The notes under the pieces are model-generated. The model had not been told where the DNA came from. It searched no databases and saw only the letters and a list, made by a program, of their open reading frames with translations. From Formicarius rufipectus (lineage: Eukaryota; Chordata; Aves; Passeriformes; Formicariidae): DNA of 64,000 bases. The DNA is taken from NCBI GenBank assembly GCA_013399695.1, contig VXAU01004018.1, positions 124,001 to 188,000 on the forward strand. The letters are read 5' to 3'. Shown one piece after another: positions 62,038 to 64,000 of the stretch (within the stretch, counting starts at the first letter, position 1; every line of letters begins with the position of its first letter). Position numbers and translations under genes: made by a program.

Positions 62038-62173
62038 CCTATCTTACCAGGTATAAAAAGGAGCAAGGGGACAACAGGAGAGTCATCATTGCCATAAATG
62101 ATAAAGCCCATTTCATGCAGTTTTCGCCTGAAGTACCTTGTGTTTTTCTCCAGCTGGCGCACTCTTTGGAGCC
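62038..62173 (-). CDS. SPTLC3: SPTLC3 third-from-last coding exon
   Basis: The exon encodes 44 full codons: LQRVRQLEKNTRYFRRKL, then EMGFIIYGNDDSPVVPLLLF and IPGKI. This is the region after the PLP-binding domain in SPTLC2/3, ending near the substrate-channel side of the small domain. The acceptor is GTTTCAG and the first two bases complete a glycine codon. The donor is GG|GTAAGT, splitting a glycine that is completed by the next exon (GKIG-AFARR). The lysine that binds PLP, and all earlier exons, are beyond the right edge; I found no match for them between 62174 and 64000. Family assignment is very secure; SPTLC3 rather than SPTLC2 rests on the C-terminal tail and the ISM1 neighbourhood. Confidence 0.96.
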
Positions 62174-64000
62174 CTGAAACGAGCCAGTCAGGAGAAGAGT
62201 CAGTGCAAAGATCCCAACTGGAATGCAGTAACAGGCAAAAACCAGGGCTGTGGGTAACAGTGTGGCTCACATATACATGTTGCTATTTGATTGAGAAGAA
62301 AAACATGGAATGAGCTGAATGTAACTACACTGATTATTATGGCATTGTGGGATGGATGACGGATACTCCTGTACTTGTGAGGTTGAGGTGCCTTCCCATG
62401 GGCTGAAACAGTCTCTATAGAGAAACAGTCACGTAACGCTGGGCATACAGGACATGTAAATAGAATATGGCCTTTTTCAGCATTATTGTCTATAAAGTGA
62501 ACAGCCAGTGCCTACAGATGTGATATAGAAGTCAGTATCTTTTCTCATTAACAATATTCCAACGGGGTCCTCTTATGTCTTAGCTAATTCTGTGCATACA
62601 TCTGGGGTTTCTTTGTTGCTTTTTCCTGTGACTGTAATAAAGTAGAAGATACTGCATTTTGGGTCAGCTCAAGCTGATGCTTTTGTTGCAATTTTTTTTT
62701 GGATAGAGGAAAAGCACACGGTACACTTTGTTATTATAGAAAGTCTGATTCCTGCAGTTTGTTACCAACATTGTGCATAACTCCAGTTACTCTAATATGC
62801 ATCTCCATATGCAATCCCTTTCTGAGTTCTGCTCAGTTTCTCTATCCTCTTCTGTTGCTCATATTATCTTCATATCTTCATCTGACAACACTTCAGTAAT
62901 TCAAGACTTTAAGACACAAGTTTTGTTCTCTGCATTGTCCCTGGCCTCATTGAGTCATGGGTCGATGGATGTAACCCCCAGCAAAATTTTGAGTTGAAAA
63001 CAATTACTTTTAATAAAGGAAAAAGAAAAAAAACAAAAAACCAAAAAACAACAGCAGAGAAAAAAATGTGCTTGGAAAGACATCTCAGCCTTTTCTTTTG
63101 CAGTGCCACTAAGGAGGTGGTTTCTGACAAGTGTAACTGCTTCCCAATCCATTGCATAAAAAGGGAAGAGCCACACTCTCTGTTACTGTAGGTAGGAGAT
63201 GTAATATGTTCCCTCATCTCTCCACCTGCATTGTATTTCATCAGTGAGCTGGCACACGTGCTGCTTTCCCAATGCTGGCAGGTGCTGCCAGGGATGGTGC
63301 CACCTTCCCCATACCCACAAGGCCTCCACAGTGCCACTCCTGGGCTCACACAACCACACAGCAAATCGAGCCCGGGCTGTCATTTTGCTAGAAACGAAAC
63401 TGCCAAACCATTGCTAAACAGGGCAGGTCTCTAAATCTGATCCTGTGTCTGCCCAGCAGAGGCGGTGGGAGTATGTGGTAAGGCTGGGATTTAGCAGGAC
63501 ACAGTTACACTCTTAGCTTTCATCTTCCTGCCATCCCTCAGCCCTTACTTTCAGTATCACATTATGTCACTAGACATGAAACTGAAGCATCCAGTACAAC
63601 TCCTTTCCTCTTTTCCCTCTACTTTTAAGATGCCTTTCCACTGATGAATTACATTTTCACTCTCCATTTTACTTTCATTGCACTTTACTTTTTGTTCTCT
63701 TCACTCTTCATGTACATCTTTCTGCTGTCACCCTTCTCTGACTGGATTCCTGATTCCTAATTTCCCATCTCTCTTCATGTAATGACAGTGGCCAGTTCGG
63801 CACTTGTGGCTGTCACTTGCCACCTCTGGCACATTTGTCCTCAGACCACATTCTGCCCCACCACCTGCTCTGGCTTTTCTTCCTTTTCCCTCTTGGATGA
63901 GGTGGGGATCACCACACCTCCATAAACCTCTTCTCCATTAATCATTTCTGAGCTTTGAACAAGATCTACTGCTTCATCTGTTCTGTATCCTCCCGAGTCA
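62174..64000 (-). other. SPTLC3: SPTLC3 intron (partial, runs off right edge)
   Basis: Upstream of the 62038-62173 exon, no further SPTLC3 coding match is seen, so the next exon lies beyond 64000. The intron includes an A-rich tract (about 63015-63066, AAAAC/AAAAAG-like) and a strongly pyrimidine-rich plus strand from about 63515 to 63780. Confidence 0.8.
63015..63066 (+). repeat. A-rich low-complexity tract in SPTLC3 intron
   Basis: Repeated A runs separated by G, C or CC. The minus-strand open frame through it only encodes low-complexity F/V residues and is not a gene. Confidence 0.85.

Noticed and set aside
58522..62173. Assignment of the right-hand gene to SPTLC2
   Set aside because: The C-terminal PELYEETRHELED tail and the position next to ISM1 fit SPTLC3. 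SPTLC2 ends differently and lies elsewhere in vertebrates.
62909..63364. 151-codon minus-strand frame upstream of the SPTLC3 exon
   Set aside because: It crosses an A-rich tract giving F/V-rich low complexity, and does not resemble any SPTLC3 exon.
1..64000. CRISPR arrays, operons, insertion sequences, rRNA or intact tRNA genes
   Set aside because: None are present. The tandem repeats are eukaryotic microsatellites, and the tRNA-like segments lack a complete cloverleaf.

Overview
This window is single-copy nuclear DNA from a vertebrate, almost certainly a bird. The evidence is CR1 retrotransposon 3' ends with their typical terminal motif, very low repeat density, exons with GT/AG introns many kilobases long, a CpG island, and two genes in the order known from the amniote ISM1-SPTLC3 neighbourhood. 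I cannot name the species. There is no sign of bacterial, plasmid or phage DNA. About 98% of the window is non-coding, so nearly all open reading frames are chance frames.

Both recognised genes lie on the minus strand. ISM1 (isthmin-1, a secreted TSR/AMOP protein) occupies the left part. Its promoter and first exon lie in a CpG island at about 26.6-28.5 kb, cut by a 643-base assembly gap at 27062-27704. The last 50 bases of exon 1 are visible at 27012-27061. Intron 1 is 20.5 kb, exon 2 is at 6251-6487, and intron 2 runs off the left edge with the TSR and AMOP exons beyond it.

SPTLC3 (a large catalytic subunit of serine palmitoyltransferase) enters from the right edge. Its last three coding exons are at 62038-62173, 60910-61039 and 58522-58635. 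They join in phase and end in a stop codon, with a candidate polyadenylation signal about 340 bases further on. The PLP-lysine exon is outside the window.

The roughly 30 kb between the SPTLC3 3' end and the ISM1 promoter holds no recognisable protein gene. It contains simple repeats, old interspersed-repeat relics (including a family of decayed palindromic elements and a LINE relic), two small CpG-rich patches that could be enhancers or non-coding RNA starts, and a compact cluster of hairpins and ACGTG motifs near 42.5 kb.

The two genes are neighbours by conserved synteny, not partners in a pathway: SPTLC3 acts in sphingoid-base synthesis in the ER, and ISM1 is an extracellular signalling protein. 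I found no convincing new biological system. The best leads are the gap-truncated ISM1 exon 1, possible divergent transcription from its CpG island, the CpG patches and the 42.5 kb hairpin cluster.
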